Shown here piece after piece: positions 16,072-25,415 of a stretch of 64,000 nucleotides of DNA (its first letter is position 1; the number at the start of each line of letters is the position of its first letter). Source of the DNA: Qipengyuania aestuarii (lineage in GTDB: Bacteria > Pseudomonadota > Alphaproteobacteria > Sphingomonadales > Sphingomonadaceae); contig NZ_JAIGNP010000003.1 in assembly GCF_019711535.1 (NCBI RefSeq), positions 310,001 to 374,000 of the forward strand, given 5' to 3'. The position numbers and the translations under genes were made by a program. The notes under the pieces were generated by a model, which worked only from the letters and a program-made list of their open reading frames with translations, had not been told where the DNA came from and did not search any database.

Positions 16072-16866
16072 TCAGGCGGCAGCGAATAAGAGCGCCCGCT
16101 CGCAGGCGGTAAAGTCTATTAAATGCAGCGCGTCAGCCCAACCGGCGCCGCCAGGATGAATTTCGCAGTTCCCGATGCGGCAATGCCCGGATAATGGGAG
16201 GACTTGCACCGCACTGGGAAATTGTGCTGCGATAGTTCCGGTGGGGCGACCGACGCATTGTGCCACTTTGAAATGCCGAGAAGTCAGCAGCACCTGTTCT
16301 TCGGTGGGATCTACGCTGGCCCAGATGCCCTTCGCCGCCGAAGGTTCGGCAAGAGACTGAAGTGCTTCCTCGATTTGAAGGGGGCGCCCTCGGCCGTAAT
16401 CGTATAGTCGAAAAGTTGTATCGACGTTTGGCTGTAGCTCAACCAGCGTAACCCCCGCACCAATGGCGTGCACAGTCCCAGCGGGCAGGAAAAGAAGATC
16501 ATCTTTCTTCACCGGTCGCCAGCTCAGAAAATCTGATAGCGTACCATCGAATGCCGCCGACCTGATTTGCAGCGTTGAGAGAGGCTCACGAAAACCTACT
16601 GCGATACGGGCGGTCGGCTCTGCGTCGGTGACGACCCAACACTCGTCTTTACCTATTCTCGCTGGGCAGAACTTTTCCGTAGGATGGATCTGTATGGAGA
16701 GAATATCGCTCGTGAACAAATATTTAGAGAGGATGCGCTTGAGAGGAAGGGGCACCTCGAAGCGGATTTCCCCTATTGCTTCATCTTGCTCGCCGTAAGG
16801 ACATGGCAAATTCTTAGAGCCCCACGGCTTGCGAACCAAGGACGCACGAAGCCTCCCTCCGCTCAA
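16072..16866 (-). CDS. manA: Mannose-6-phosphate isomerase, class I type
   Basis: A 264-residue cupin-fold isomerase that interconverts fructose 6-phosphate and mannose 6-phosphate. Metal-site and family motifs are visible: VRKPWGSKNLP, LSIQIHPTEKFC, DDLLFLPAGTVHAIGAGVTLVELQPNVDTTFRLYDYGR (shown as the cupin core about 130-170). No ATG is available in frame. TTG at 16866 overlaps the manC stop as TTGA and gives a family-like N-terminus, so I place the start there. It follows manC on the same strand and converges with bphP, only 6 bp away. Confidence 0.88.
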   Translation of the reverse strand: MSGGRLRASLVRKPWGSKNLPCPYGEQDEAIGEIRFEVPLPLKRILSKYLFTSDILSIQIHPTEKFCPARIGKDECWVVTDAEPTARIAVGFREPLSTLQIRSAAFDGTLSDFLSWRPVKKDDLLFLPAGTVHAIGAGVTLVELQPNVDTTFRLYDYGRGRPLQIEEALQSLAEPSAAKGIWASVDPTEEQVLLTSRHFKVAQCVGRPTGTIAAQFPSAVQVLPLSGHCRIGNCEIHPGGAGWADALHLIDFTACERALLFAAA

Positions 16867-17879
16867 GGAAGATCGCTTTCGAGATAATCGTTCAACTTTT
16901 GGGCGTGATCCCGGGCCGTGATCAAAATTTCGTCTCCATCCACCACGATAACTACGTTCTCTAGCCCAATCGCGGAAACTCGTGGACCGTCGGACTGTAT
17001 CAGTACGTTTTTGCAATCCGCCATTCGCGCAGATGCGTCGGCAACATTGCCTTGTCGATCTGAGGGCCGAGCATCCATGAGTGCGCGCCAATTGCCGACA
17101 TCCGACCACTCCATCTCAGTGGTCACGACAGCAGCATTTGCGGTGTTCTCGAAAACGGCATAATCGACACTTTCCCCGACGATGTCATCGTAGAGTTCTG
17201 CGGAAGGATAAAACCCGCCCTCAAGTTCTTCCCCGCACTCTACCGATCGGCTAACCAATTCAGCAGAGACCGGACGCAACTGTGCGAACTCACGCAAGAA
17301 ATCCCCGGCGCGGAATACGAAAATACCTGCATTCCATACCACATCGGACCGCGCGATAAGCGTCGCAGCCTGTCCAGCATCAGGCTTCTCCCAAAAACGC
17401 GAAATGCTGTAACCAGGGTCGAGAGCATCGCCCAAGTTAATATAACCAAAGCCGGGTTCCGCGCGTGTCGGTGTGATCCCAAGACACACTAGCAGCCCCC
17501 TTTTCGCAAGCTGCGCAGCTTCGGACACGGCCTTAACGAAAAGCTCGCTGTCACCTATGAGATGATCGGCAGGGCATACGAGCAGGATGTCATCGGCTTT
17601 CGCTAGAGTCGCAGCCAAAGCTATCGCAGTTGCCGTGTTGCGAGGCGCCGGCTCAACCGCGAGCAGGCAAGAACCAGCCTGTTCGCGCGCGATCTGCTGG
17701 TGGTCTTTCCCGCAAACTACCAAGGGTTTGAGAAACATAGGGTGGGCCACCCGATCGATGGCTTGCTGAAAGAGGGTGCGCTCCCCAAACAGCTTTAGAA
17801 AGGGCTTTGGCATGTGAGGTCGGCTTACGGGCCACAGGCGCTTTCCAGACCCACCGCATAAGATCACAGGCTGGATCAC
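16863..17879 (-). CDS. manC: Mannose-1-phosphate guanylyltransferase
   Basis: A 338-residue enzyme that makes GDP-mannose from mannose 1-phosphate and GTP for polysaccharide or glycolipid synthesis. The nucleotidyltransferase signature LCGGSGKRLWPVSRPHMPKPF is at residues 7-27 and the FWEKP lysine motif is present, as are CPADHLIGD and VWNAGIFVF. Unlike the bifunctional AlgA type, it ends after the GMP domain, and the isomerase activity is on the overlapping manA gene. A phosphomannomutase is not in the window. Start ATG lies 50 bp beyond the TonB stop. Confidence 0.92.
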   Translation of the reverse strand: MIQPVILCGGSGKRLWPVSRPHMPKPFLKLFGERTLFQQAIDRVAHPMFLKPLVVCGKDHQQIAREQAGSCLLAVEPAPRNTATAIALAATLAKADDILLVCPADHLIGDSELFVKAVSEAAQLAKRGLLVCLGITPTRAEPGFGYINLGDALDPGYSISRFWEKPDAGQAATLIARSDVVWNAGIFVFRAGDFLREFAQLRPVSAELVSRSVECGEELEGGFYPSAELYDDIVGESVDYAVFENTANAAVVTTEMEWSDVGNWRALMDARPSDRQGNVADASARMADCKNVLIQSDGPRVSAIGLENVVIVVDGDEILITARDHAQKLNDYLESDLP

Positions 17880-17930
17880 GTGACATGCACCTTCAACATA
17901 GAATGTGCTTAGCTTCCCGAACCAAGATTG

Positions 17931-18653
17931 TCAGTTAAAGAACCGTTGCTGGTAGAGGAATGTGGATGCGACTGGATTGCCTTGGGCATCCCGCGCAGGC
18001 TCGAACCTGATCTGCTGGTAGGACAACTCGCACACGCGAGCGTCCGTTTCAGGAAAAGGGCTGGCCCGATAGATAGAACACGACGTCACCCGTCCTGCGG
18101 CGGACACCGACAAGCGTACGATCACCGATTTGCCGATCCGCGCCTCGCGTCCACCGGGCGGGATAGGAAATGCACTCGAATCGGAGATGCTTTGAACCAG
18201 TTCTGGTTTGGTTGCCGCGATACCGCCCTGTCCACCGCCCCTACCGGCGCCTGTCCCTGAACCTGAGCCTGCGGCTCCCGTGCCATCACCAGCCTCCGTT
18301 GCACCCGAACTTTGGGATGTCCCGGTGGAAGACGCACGTGGAACCGGCTTGTCCTCCCTTACCCTGACCATTGGTTTGGGAGCAGTGACCGGCTCCGGAA
18401 CCGCTTCTTCCCCCGGGTCGCCTTGAGCCCCCTCATCAGGTTCCGGCTCGACCACCGGCGGCTCTTCCTCAGGTGCAGTGACAGTGACGGTAAATGCAGC
18501 GACTACCGACTTCTCGACATGCGCAGTCGCATTGGGGGCGAAGCTGCGGACCAAAAAATAAACGACGGCGAGATGCAGAATGACAATTAGCGCGATAACC
18601 CATGGATTGGGCCTCGATTTTTTCGTGCTAAAGCGAGAAGCTTCATCGGTCAT
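17931..18653 (-). CDS. tonB: TonB family energy-transducing protein
   Basis: A 240-residue TonB. A cytosolic stretch of about 18 residues precedes one membrane anchor (WVIALIVILHLAVVYFLV). A Pro/Glu/Val and then Gly/Ser-rich periplasmic linker follows, and a C-terminal TonB domain with VIVRLSVSAAGRVTSCSIYRASPFPETDARVC marked by the VTSCSI and FEPARDAQGNPV blocks. I use the ATG at 18653 since the upstream extension is not TonB-like. It lies downstream of and on the same strand as a TonB-dependent receptor but after a terminator, so it may have its own promoter. exbB/exbD are not nearby. Confidence 0.92.
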   Translation of the reverse strand: MTDEASRFSTKKSRPNPWVIALIVILHLAVVYFLVRSFAPNATAHVEKSVVAAFTVTVTAPEEEPPVVEPEPDEGAQGDPGEEAVPEPVTAPKPMVRVREDKPVPRASSTGTSQSSGATEAGDGTGAAGSGSGTGAGRGGGQGGIAATKPELVQSISDSSAFPIPPGGREARIGKSVIVRLSVSAAGRVTSCSIYRASPFPETDARVCELSYQQIRFEPARDAQGNPVASTFLYQQRFFN

Positions 18654-18728
18654 AGGCGCAGTAACGGGCCAACAGTGCGGAGCGTTCCGCCTGTGAGAGA
18701 GCAAACTACGGGTCACAGATCGCTCAAC

Positions 18729-18760
18729 AAAAAAGGGCGGCCCAGAGACCGCCCTTTTCG
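18729..18760 (-). terminator. Intrinsic terminator after TonB-dependent receptor
   Basis: Minus-strand stem AAAGGGCGG/CCGCCCTTT with a short loop, followed by a T-rich run (CCCTTTTTTG). It lies just past the receptor stop codon at 18785 and upstream of tonB. Confidence 0.8.
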
Positions 18761-18784
18761 ATTCTGAAGGGTGTAAAAGCCTTA

Positions 18785-21358
18785 TCAGAAGCCCCACACC
18801 AGCGACGCGGTGAATGCCCGCGGCGCACCGATGTTCACGAACTCTCCCGAAGTCGTAAGTCCGGTTGGTGCCGAACCGATATAAACTTCGTCGAACAGGT
18901 TCATTACATTGAGCTGGAAGTACGCCTTGTCGAGATCTTCGTCGAAGTAGCCGAGCGATAGACGAGCATCGATGTCAGCTACGGTGTAGCCGGGCAATTC
19001 GATGGTGTTGATATCGTTCAGGTAACGAGATCCCGTGCGCTTCACCTGAGCACCGAACTCGACGGGACCGAGATCGAACTGAGTGCGGGCGCCAACGGTA
19101 AACTTCGGAGCACCTGCTTCGCGCTTGCCAGCAGTAGGAGCAAAGTCATCTTCGCCGATCTGGATATCGTCGTTGATGTCGGATTCGAGGTACGAGCCAA
19201 ACACGTAGAACAAGACCGGTTCGCTAGGCTTCCAAGCGATGCTGCCATCGAAGCCATATTTATCGACGCCGCCGAGGTTGCGAGTAATACTACGGTCCAA
19301 GATCGGATCATAGGCGGTGGCAAGACGGTTCTCATACCGATTGTACCAACCGGTGATCTGAGCCTGCACGGTGCTGGTCTGATAGCGAGCCCCCACATCG
19401 ACCGAGTGAGACGTTTCCGGTTCTGGAGCGACGCCGGTGTAAAGCGAGCCATAAAGAACATCAGTGTTCGGAGCCGAGAGGTTCTTCGAATAGCTGGCGA
19501 ATACGCTGGCGCCCGGGGTGAATTCGTAGGTCAGACCGACCACAGGAAGGATCGCATCGTAATTGTAAGTGGTAGAAACCGGTCCAACCGTACCGTCGTT
19601 TTCGGCGACGTACTCAGCAGTATCTTCTGCGCCGTTGATGCAATCGACGTTGCCAGAAGCGCTGGTCGTCACGCAGTACTGGTTGAGTTCACGCTCAAAG
19701 AACGGGACGCGAACCCCCAACTCAGCCGTAAGGCCACCAAAAACGCCACGATACTGTGCAGCTGCTTGATGCAGGATCGCGAACGACTTGCGGTTGCGCT
19801 TCTGCGGGGCCAGGCCATCAGCATCGAGCAACGGATCATTGACCGGATAGATGTCTTCTGGTTCGCCGTTTCCAAGCAGGAAGCCTGCCGTACCTGTCTG
19901 GCGATGGCGAGCGTGATCGAGCGTATAGGCCAAACGCACACGGTGGTCCGGATTGATCTCATAAATCAGGTTCGCGATTACGCCGTAACGATTGGTCCGG
20001 GTATGACTTGGCGAGAGAATGTTGACGTAATCGAGAGTGTCACCGTCGCCGTTGAGATCGACGCCACCGAAATAGTAGTATTGTGTCGAACGCGGAGAAA
20101 TGGAGATCACTTCGCCGGTTTCTTCGTCACGCGTGACAGAAAGACGGTTGGCGTTACGAATATCGCCAGTGAAAATCCCACCCGTATATCCGTCGATCGA
20201 ACTGCCTTCGTATCCGATAGACGTACCACCGCCGTTAGCTTTCACGTACTGGAAGCTCGGATCAACGGTGAGGGTCAGGGCATCGCTCAACGTGAACCGC
20301 GATGCGCCACGAATATTACCAGTATTTGATGGGTTATAGCGGCGTTCGAAAGGTGTACCGCAGTTGTTGTATCCATCCGCATCTTGATATGCCGCGTAAG
20401 CCTCGAGATCGGTAGGATCAGCAATATCCGCCGGTGTCTCGAAAACCGGCGCGGCTACCGCACACGGCGCGCCGTCCGACACTTCGTAGAAACGGTCTTC
20501 AGGATCCTGCAGTGGGCTCGGCTCACCGGTGTAGCGATAGGTCGAACCGTTGAAGTTGTTGCGGTTTTCGTTGTAGTGACCTGCGAGCGAGATGAAGTCG
20601 TCCGCATTGCCAAGCGGCTGGAAAATTTTCGCATTGTACTGCTGCTTGTCCACGCCGCCGTAGTTCGAGAAAACCGAGTCGTTTTCAGTACGGGAAGCGC
20701 TGACATATGCCTTCAAGCCGCCAGGTGTCAGTTCACCGGTTTCGACCTTACCGAAGAAACGGTACATCATTCGATCGCCGGGATTACCGCGTGCGAGCAG
20801 ATTACCGTAGGTTAGCGTGGTGGTGACACCAAAATCATCGTCCGGTGTTTTCGACAGAATATTGATCGTACCACCGGCAGCTGCTGCGGTCGGGCTATCG
20901 ACGTCTGTCGAGCCGAGGGTAACCGTTACCGATCCGATGATTTCGGGATCGATCATCTGGTTGGTGTAAAGCGCGTAGTTACCGGAGTCGTTCAGCGGAA
21001 GACCGTCGAAGGTCTGCGAAATGCGATCAGCTCCGAAACCGCGGATGGTGAAGCTGCCACCCAACGAACCAAACGGATCATTGTTGGTGAAGCTAACGCC
21101 CGGAACAAGGTTCAATGTGTCGTTAATGGTCTGACCAGGGGCCTGACGCATGATAAGCTCGGAGTCGAGCGTCACCTTAGCCTTGGGCGAGTCGGGAATT
21201 TCCACGCCGCCTACGTCTTTCGAGCGCGTACCCGAGACAACGATAACGCTGCTGTCATCAAAGTCGACCGAGCCGGTCGACTGCGCTGCTGCCGGCACGG
21301 CGAGCATGGCGGTGGCTGTGCTGACCGCGCTCGCGGCCAGGAGATACTTGAACTTCAT
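18785..21358 (-). CDS. TonB-dependent outer-membrane receptor
   Basis: An 857-residue receptor. A signal peptide (MKFKYLLAASAVS to about residue 26, ending PAAAQ) is followed by a TonB-box-like SVIVVSGTR. The plug domain follows (NDTLNLVPGVSFTNND, FTIRGFGADRISQTFDGLPLNDSGNY, GGTINILSKTP) and then a long beta-barrel ending in the aromatic LVWGF, as usual for outer-membrane barrels. The ATG at 21358 is preferred over one 48 bp upstream because it starts the signal peptide. Substrate cannot be read from sequence. Neighbours are a 2OG-Fe(II) oxygenase and a nucleoside transporter upstream, and tonB downstream. Confidence 0.95.
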   Translation of the reverse strand: MKFKYLLAASAVSTATAMLAVPAAAQSTGSVDFDDSSVIVVSGTRSKDVGGVEIPDSPKAKVTLDSELIMRQAPGQTINDTLNLVPGVSFTNNDPFGSLGGSFTIRGFGADRISQTFDGLPLNDSGNYALYTNQMIDPEIIGSVTVTLGSTDVDSPTAAAAGGTINILSKTPDDDFGVTTTLTYGNLLARGNPGDRMMYRFFGKVETGELTPGGLKAYVSASRTENDSVFSNYGGVDKQQYNAKIFQPLGNADDFISLAGHYNENRNNFNGSTYRYTGEPSPLQDPEDRFYEVSDGAPCAVAAPVFETPADIADPTDLEAYAAYQDADGYNNCGTPFERRYNPSNTGNIRGASRFTLSDALTLTVDPSFQYVKANGGGTSIGYEGSSIDGYTGGIFTGDIRNANRLSVTRDEETGEVISISPRSTQYYYFGGVDLNGDGDTLDYVNILSPSHTRTNRYGVIANLIYEINPDHRVRLAYTLDHARHRQTGTAGFLLGNGEPEDIYPVNDPLLDADGLAPQKRNRKSFAILHQAAAQYRGVFGGLTAELGVRVPFFERELNQYCVTTSASGNVDCINGAEDTAEYVAENDGTVGPVSTTYNYDAILPVVGLTYEFTPGASVFASYSKNLSAPNTDVLYGSLYTGVAPEPETSHSVDVGARYQTSTVQAQITGWYNRYENRLATAYDPILDRSITRNLGGVDKYGFDGSIAWKPSEPVLFYVFGSYLESDINDDIQIGEDDFAPTAGKREAGAPKFTVGARTQFDLGPVEFGAQVKRTGSRYLNDINTIELPGYTVADIDARLSLGYFDEDLDKAYFQLNVMNLFDEVYIGSAPTGLTTSGEFVNIGAPRAFTASLVWGF

Positions 21359-21605
21359 CGGAGAAGACCCCTTCGTCTCTTCAGATTGGAATATTTCGGT
21401 TAGCACTGGAGATGCGCCGCCCCGCTAGGCTGACGATGTTTCGCCAAAGCTATCCTTTTATGACAGAGTCAAGACAACCACAGGGAGGACGGGAGCGGCG
21501 TCGCCGGCCCACCAAAAAATACGTGTGTTTTCCAAGCATTACTCCTGTTGCAAAAAGCACACAGGCGCTAAAAACTTTCCCGAGACAGTCGATTCCCCCT
21601 GAGCC

Positions 21606-22535
21606 TCAGGCGAGATTGATCTCGCGCAGCCGCTCCATCAGGTAGTCATGGCTCGAGATCGGTTCGGGATGGCCGGACGGATCCTCCGAGTCGATGCAGG
21701 ACGGCAAAGTTTCAATGATGTAGTCGGGCCGGAAATGAAGGAAGAACGGCATTGAATAGCGCGCCCGATACGCAGCTTCCCCGCGCGGGTTGACGACACG
21801 ATGGGTCGTCGAACGCAACTTGTGATTGGTCAGCCGGTCCAGCATGTCGCCGATGTTCACCACCAGCGCGCCGGGAGGCGGGGCGATGGCCAACCATTCG
21901 TCATCGGCGGTCAGCAATTCGAGACCCGCTTCTTCTGCACCGAGCAGCAGGGTGATAGTATTGATATCGCCATGTGCAGCGGCACGGATGGCGCCTTCAG
22001 CCTCGGCGCCTTCCAGTGGCGGATAGCGTAAAAGGCGCATAACCGAGTTTCCATCTTCGACCGTTGGGGCGAAAAAGTCGCGCCGCAAACCAAGGTGGAT
22101 TGCGATCGCTTCAAGCACGCGCCCGCCGGCTACCTCAAAAGCGTTGTAAAGCTCGGTAAACGTCTCGCGAAAGCCCGATACCTCTTCGGGCCAGACGTTG
22201 TCGGCCATGTATTTCGAGAGCGGATGCCCTTCCGGCAGTTCGCGACCAACATGCCAGAACTCTTTGAGGTCATGGACTTGGGCGTCCTTCGCCTTCTCGG
22301 TACCGAAGGGCGTATAGCCACGCGCGCCCCCGCCTCCCGGGATCTGATAGGCTTTCTTCACATCGTCCGGCAGCGCGAAAAAGGCCTTGGAAAGTTCTTC
22401 TGCGCGATCGATAAGATCTTGCGGAATGCCGTGGTCACGAATGACCGCGAAGCCATATTCCTCGAAGCTGCGGCCGATTTCCTTGGCGACTTCTTCGAGC
22501 GGGTGAGCAATGGATACACTGGCGATATCAGACAT
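21606..22535 (-). CDS. 2OG-Fe(II) oxygenase, isopenicillin N synthase-like
   Basis: A 309-residue non-haem iron dioxygenase with DIOX_N and 2OG-FeII_Oxy domains. The N-terminal block FEEYGFAVIRDHGIP is typical. The iron triad is H-x-D in AAHGDINTITLL plus the distal His in STTHRVVNP, with the co-substrate arginine in YRARYSMPFFLHFRPD. Family members hydroxylate or desaturate diverse small molecules, and plant gibberellin oxidases and IPNS share the fold. The substrate is unknown. It lies 247 bp upstream of the TonB-dependent receptor on the same strand. Confidence 0.92.
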   Translation of the reverse strand: MSDIASVSIAHPLEEVAKEIGRSFEEYGFAVIRDHGIPQDLIDRAEELSKAFFALPDDVKKAYQIPGGGGARGYTPFGTEKAKDAQVHDLKEFWHVGRELPEGHPLSKYMADNVWPEEVSGFRETFTELYNAFEVAGGRVLEAIAIHLGLRRDFFAPTVEDGNSVMRLLRYPPLEGAEAEGAIRAAAHGDINTITLLLGAEEAGLELLTADDEWLAIAPPPGALVVNIGDMLDRLTNHKLRSTTHRVVNPRGEAAYRARYSMPFFLHFRPDYIIETLPSCIDSEDPSGHPEPISSHDYLMERLREINLA

Positions 22536-22691
22536 GGCGCCGCGATAGTCCCACCCGCGAATAGGCGCAATAGTGGCTCGCCGGCTAGGCGAGCGCTAAC
22601 GAGATAGATCCAAAGGCGCGACTATGCACGCCTAGCACCACCACCGGCGACACCTGCAGAAAGGATACCGGCGCTGTCAGGCAACGAGCTG

Positions 22692-24011
22692 CTAATAAGG
22701 TAAGAACAACCCGGCAAGCGCAGCGCTCATCAAATTGGCAAGAGAGCCTGCCGCGAGTGCACGCAGGCCGAGCCTCGCGATGACGGGCCTCTGATTGGGC
22801 GCAAGACCTCCGGTGACGGCCATCTGAATCGCGATAGAACTGAAGTTCGCAAAGCCGCACAAAGCGAAAGTTACGATCGCACGACTGCGGTCATTCAGCG
22901 CGGCACCGTCCAGAGCGCCAAGATCAATGAACGCAACGAATTCGTTCAGAACGATCTTGGTACCGAACAAGCCGCCCGCGACACCTGCCTGATCCCAGGG
23001 AATACCAAGAAGGTACATTACCGGAGCGAAGACCCAGCCCAGCACCATCTGGAAGCTTAGAGCATCGTAGCCGAAGAGGCTGCCAACCCATCCGAGCAGG
23101 CCATTGGCCAATGCGACCAGCGCCACGAAAGCAAGAACCATTGCGCCTACCGCGACAGCGAGCTTCACGCCTGTCTGCGCCCCTTGCGCCGCAGCCTCGA
23201 TCACGTTGGCAGGCTTTTCCCCGTCCTCGAAAGTCTCGGCGACCATCACTTCATGGGCCTTTTCGCTTTCGGTGATGGCAGCCGGGCCTTCGCCACTGAT
23301 GCGGCCGCGCGGCAGAGAGAGCTCCCCTTCCGCTTCGGGTGAGGGTTCGCCATCGTCGGGCATGATGATCTTGGCCATGAGAATACCGCCGGGCGCAGAC
23401 ATGAACGCCGCCGCAAGCAGGAACGGTAGATAATCGTTACCCAGCAGGCCCGCGTAAGCCGCCAGAATGGTGCCAGCTACACCGGCCATGCCCACGCTCA
23501 TCAAAGTGAACAGGCGCGACGGGGCCAGTGCGGCGAGATAGGGCCTCACAACCAGCGGACTCTCGGACTGCCCGACGAAAATGTTTGCGGCCGCGCCCAA
23601 GGACTCGACCTTGGATATCCCAGTCACCCAACCGATCGCGCCGCCGACCCAGCGCACGATGCGCTGCATGACCCCGAGGTAGTAGAGGATCGAAACCAGC
23701 GCAGCGAAGAAAATGATTACCGGCAAGGCGCCCAGGGCGAAGGTGTTCGACAAGGGATTGTTTTCCGGTGCGCCAAAGAGGAACTGGGTTCCCTGATCTG
23801 CATAGGAAAGCAGGGCCGCCACGCCGTTGGACATCGCATGTATGACAGCCCTTCCGCCACTCGTGCCAAGCACCAGGAAAGCCATCAGCGCCTGTAACGC
23901 AAATGCAGCGCCAACGATGCGTAACTTGATCCGCTTTTTGCCAGTGGAGAGGAGAAAAGCGATAGCGAGGATCACCACGATCCCGAAGATATTGATCAGT
24001 ACTGGCGGCAC
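22692..24011 (-). CDS. nupC: NupC/CNT family nucleoside transporter
   Basis: A 439-residue concentrative nucleoside transporter of the inner membrane, with about ten hydrophobic segments. The core repeats are visible: [15 protein letters not shown] (nucleoside-binding GQSE), [16 protein letters not shown], and later [15 protein letters not shown] and [16 protein letters not shown] place the start at GTG 24011 because GAAGGGG lies 5 nt upstream; an ATG 30 bp earlier is possible. Residues 220-270 form a charged loop. It is co-directional with the oxygenase and receptor genes, which hints at but does not prove a nucleoside-related uptake locus. Confidence 0.93.
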   Translation of the reverse strand: MPPVLINIFGIVVILAIAFLLSTGKKRIKLRIVGAAFALQALMAFLVLGTSGGRAVIHAMSNGVAALLSYADQGTQFLFGAPENNPLSNTFALGALPVIIFFAALVSILYYLGVMQRIVRWVGGAIGWVTGISKVESLGAAANIFVGQSESPLVVRPYLAALAPSRLFTLMSVGMAGVAGTILAAYAGLLGNDYLPFLLAAAFMSAPGGILMAKIIMPDDGEPSPEAEGELSLPRGRISGEGPAAITESEKAHEVMVAETFEDGEKPANVIEAAAQGAQTGVKLAVAVGAMVLAFVALVALANGLLGWVGSLFGYDALSFQMVLGWVFAPVMYLLGIPWDQAGVAGGLFGTKIVLNEFVAFIDLGALDGAALNDRSRAIVTFALCGFANFSSIAIQMAVTGGLAPNQRPVIARLGLRALAAGSLANLMSAALAGLFLPY

Positions 24012-24157
24012 GCGGACCCCTTCGCATTGCACTACGTACAACTTGGACTAGTTGCGGATGAAATCGGCCGCTACCTTGCACGGCACTGCCTAGTCAATTT
24101 ACGGGCGCAATTCCAGCTTCGGCTGTCACCAGACATGAAAGTACACCGTCTCTCATC

Positions 24158-24847
24158 ATGACAGAACAGCATGGCGAAATTCGCATCAACGCCGCAGCGA
24201 CACCGCTGGGGCTCTTCGTCTACACTCTGATCTATGGAGGCATGACGGTGCTTGCTGGGGTGCTGGCATTCAAGCAGGTCCAGCTTTACCCCACCAATCT
24301 TGCTGTCGAATCGGGCATCTTCGCCTTCCTGCTTCTCGTGGTGATTTCCAGCACGATTGCACAGCTGTACGGTGAGAAACTGGCAAATCGTATCGTGTGG
24401 TGGGGCTTCCTGCCGCTCCTGATCGCAGCACTTTTGATGCAATTAGTGCTGCATCTGCCCGCTTCCCCCGAAATGGCCGGGGGCCGCGGCGAAGATCTGG
24501 CGGCCTTCGAGCGGGTTCATGCGACAATCTGGCGGGTCTGGGCAGCCGGCCCAGCTGCGTATCTGGTTTCCCTGCTGCTCAATGTATGGATCTTCGCCCG
24601 CCTGCGCGGGAGCGACGAGAACACGGGCACAGTATCTTTGATGCTGCGAGGCGCGATCGCATCGGCGCTCAGTCAGGCGATCGATTCGGTCATCTTCATC
24701 ACGCTGGCCTTCTACGGACAATTCCCCATCGGCAACCTGCTGATCGGACAGATCATCGCAAAGGTTCTGCTGAGCTTTATCCTCGTACCGTTCCTGATCA
24801 CCGGCGGTGTTGCCTTCGCAAGGCGGCTGGACAGACGCAGAAGCTGA
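24158..24847 (+). CDS. yhhQ: Queuosine precursor transporter (VUT/YhhQ family)
   Basis: A 229-residue inner-membrane protein with six hydrophobic segments, matching the VUT/YhhQ family that imports preQ0/preQ1 for queuosine tRNA modification. Characteristic parts are SSTIAQLYGEKLANRIVWWGF, the charged-loop HATIWRVWAAGPAAYLVSLLLNVWIF, and RGAIASALSQAIDSVIFITLAFYG with its conserved SQ and D. It is divergent from nupC (147 bp apart) and converges with the DUF421 gene 4 bp away. No que genes are adjacent. Confidence 0.92.
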   Translation: MTEQHGEIRINAAATPLGLFVYTLIYGGMTVLAGVLAFKQVQLYPTNLAVESGIFAFLLLVVISSTIAQLYGEKLANRIVWWGFLPLLIAALLMQLVLHLPASPEMAGGRGEDLAAFERVHATIWRVWAAGPAAYLVSLLLNVWIFARLRGSDENTGTVSLMLRGAIASALSQAIDSVIFITLAFYGQFPIGNLLIGQIIAKVLLSFILVPFLITGGVAFARRLDRRRS

Positions 24848-24851
24848 CGCC

Positions 24852-25367
24852 TTACGGTCTGTCGATCCCCTCGATAATCCGGTCCTCCAGAGTATCGCCG
24901 TGGAGGACGCTGATGTCGCCGGTGGTTTCGAGCACCACTGCTCTCACTTGGCTCAACTCCAGCACATTCGCTTCGCGTAGCTTGGCGAAAAGATCGCTCT
25001 CGGCGACACGGGAAATATCCAGCGCTCCCTCGACGATCTGACCGTTATACATGAGCATGATCGGGCCATTCTGAATAGCTTCCTCAAACGCTTCCGAATT
25101 CCGTCTGATTCGCGCGACCAGGTACTGAACGCCAAACAGACCACCCGTCGCCAGCAAAGCCTGCGCAAAGGCAGTCCACTCGCTCGCCTGCACTGCCCCT
25201 GCGAGAAGCGAGCCTGAGGCGATCGTCACGACGAAATCGAAATTGGTCATCTTGGATAACGTGCGCAGGCCGATCAAGCGGATCAGTGCGGTCACCCAGG
25301 CGACGCCGATTAGTGAGAGGATTGCCGCGCGGGCGACGATGTCGAGCCAGGTTTCTTCGAAGAACAT
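24852..25367 (-). CDS. DUF421 (YetF-type) membrane protein
   Basis: A 171-residue protein with three N-terminal membrane segments and a small cytosolic or surface domain. Motifs fit DUF421/YetF: GLRTLSKMTNFDFVVTIASGSLLAG, then GPIMLMYNGQIVEGALDISRVAESDLFAKLRE and VRAVVLETTGDISVL. Family function is unknown; spore-related roles known in Bacillus do not apply here. It converges with yhhQ, and its start is 49 bp from the stop codon of the radical SAM gene upstream on the same strand. Confidence 0.88.
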   Translation of the reverse strand: MFFEETWLDIVARAAILSLIGVAWVTALIRLIGLRTLSKMTNFDFVVTIASGSLLAGAVQASEWTAFAQALLATGGLFGVQYLVARIRRNSEAFEEAIQNGPIMLMYNGQIVEGALDISRVAESDLFAKLREANVLELSQVRAVVLETTGDISVLHGDTLEDRIIEGIDRP

Positions 25368-25415
25368 GCCCCGCCAACGCGCGGGCGCGCAAACCCTTCC
25401 CGCACATGATAATAA

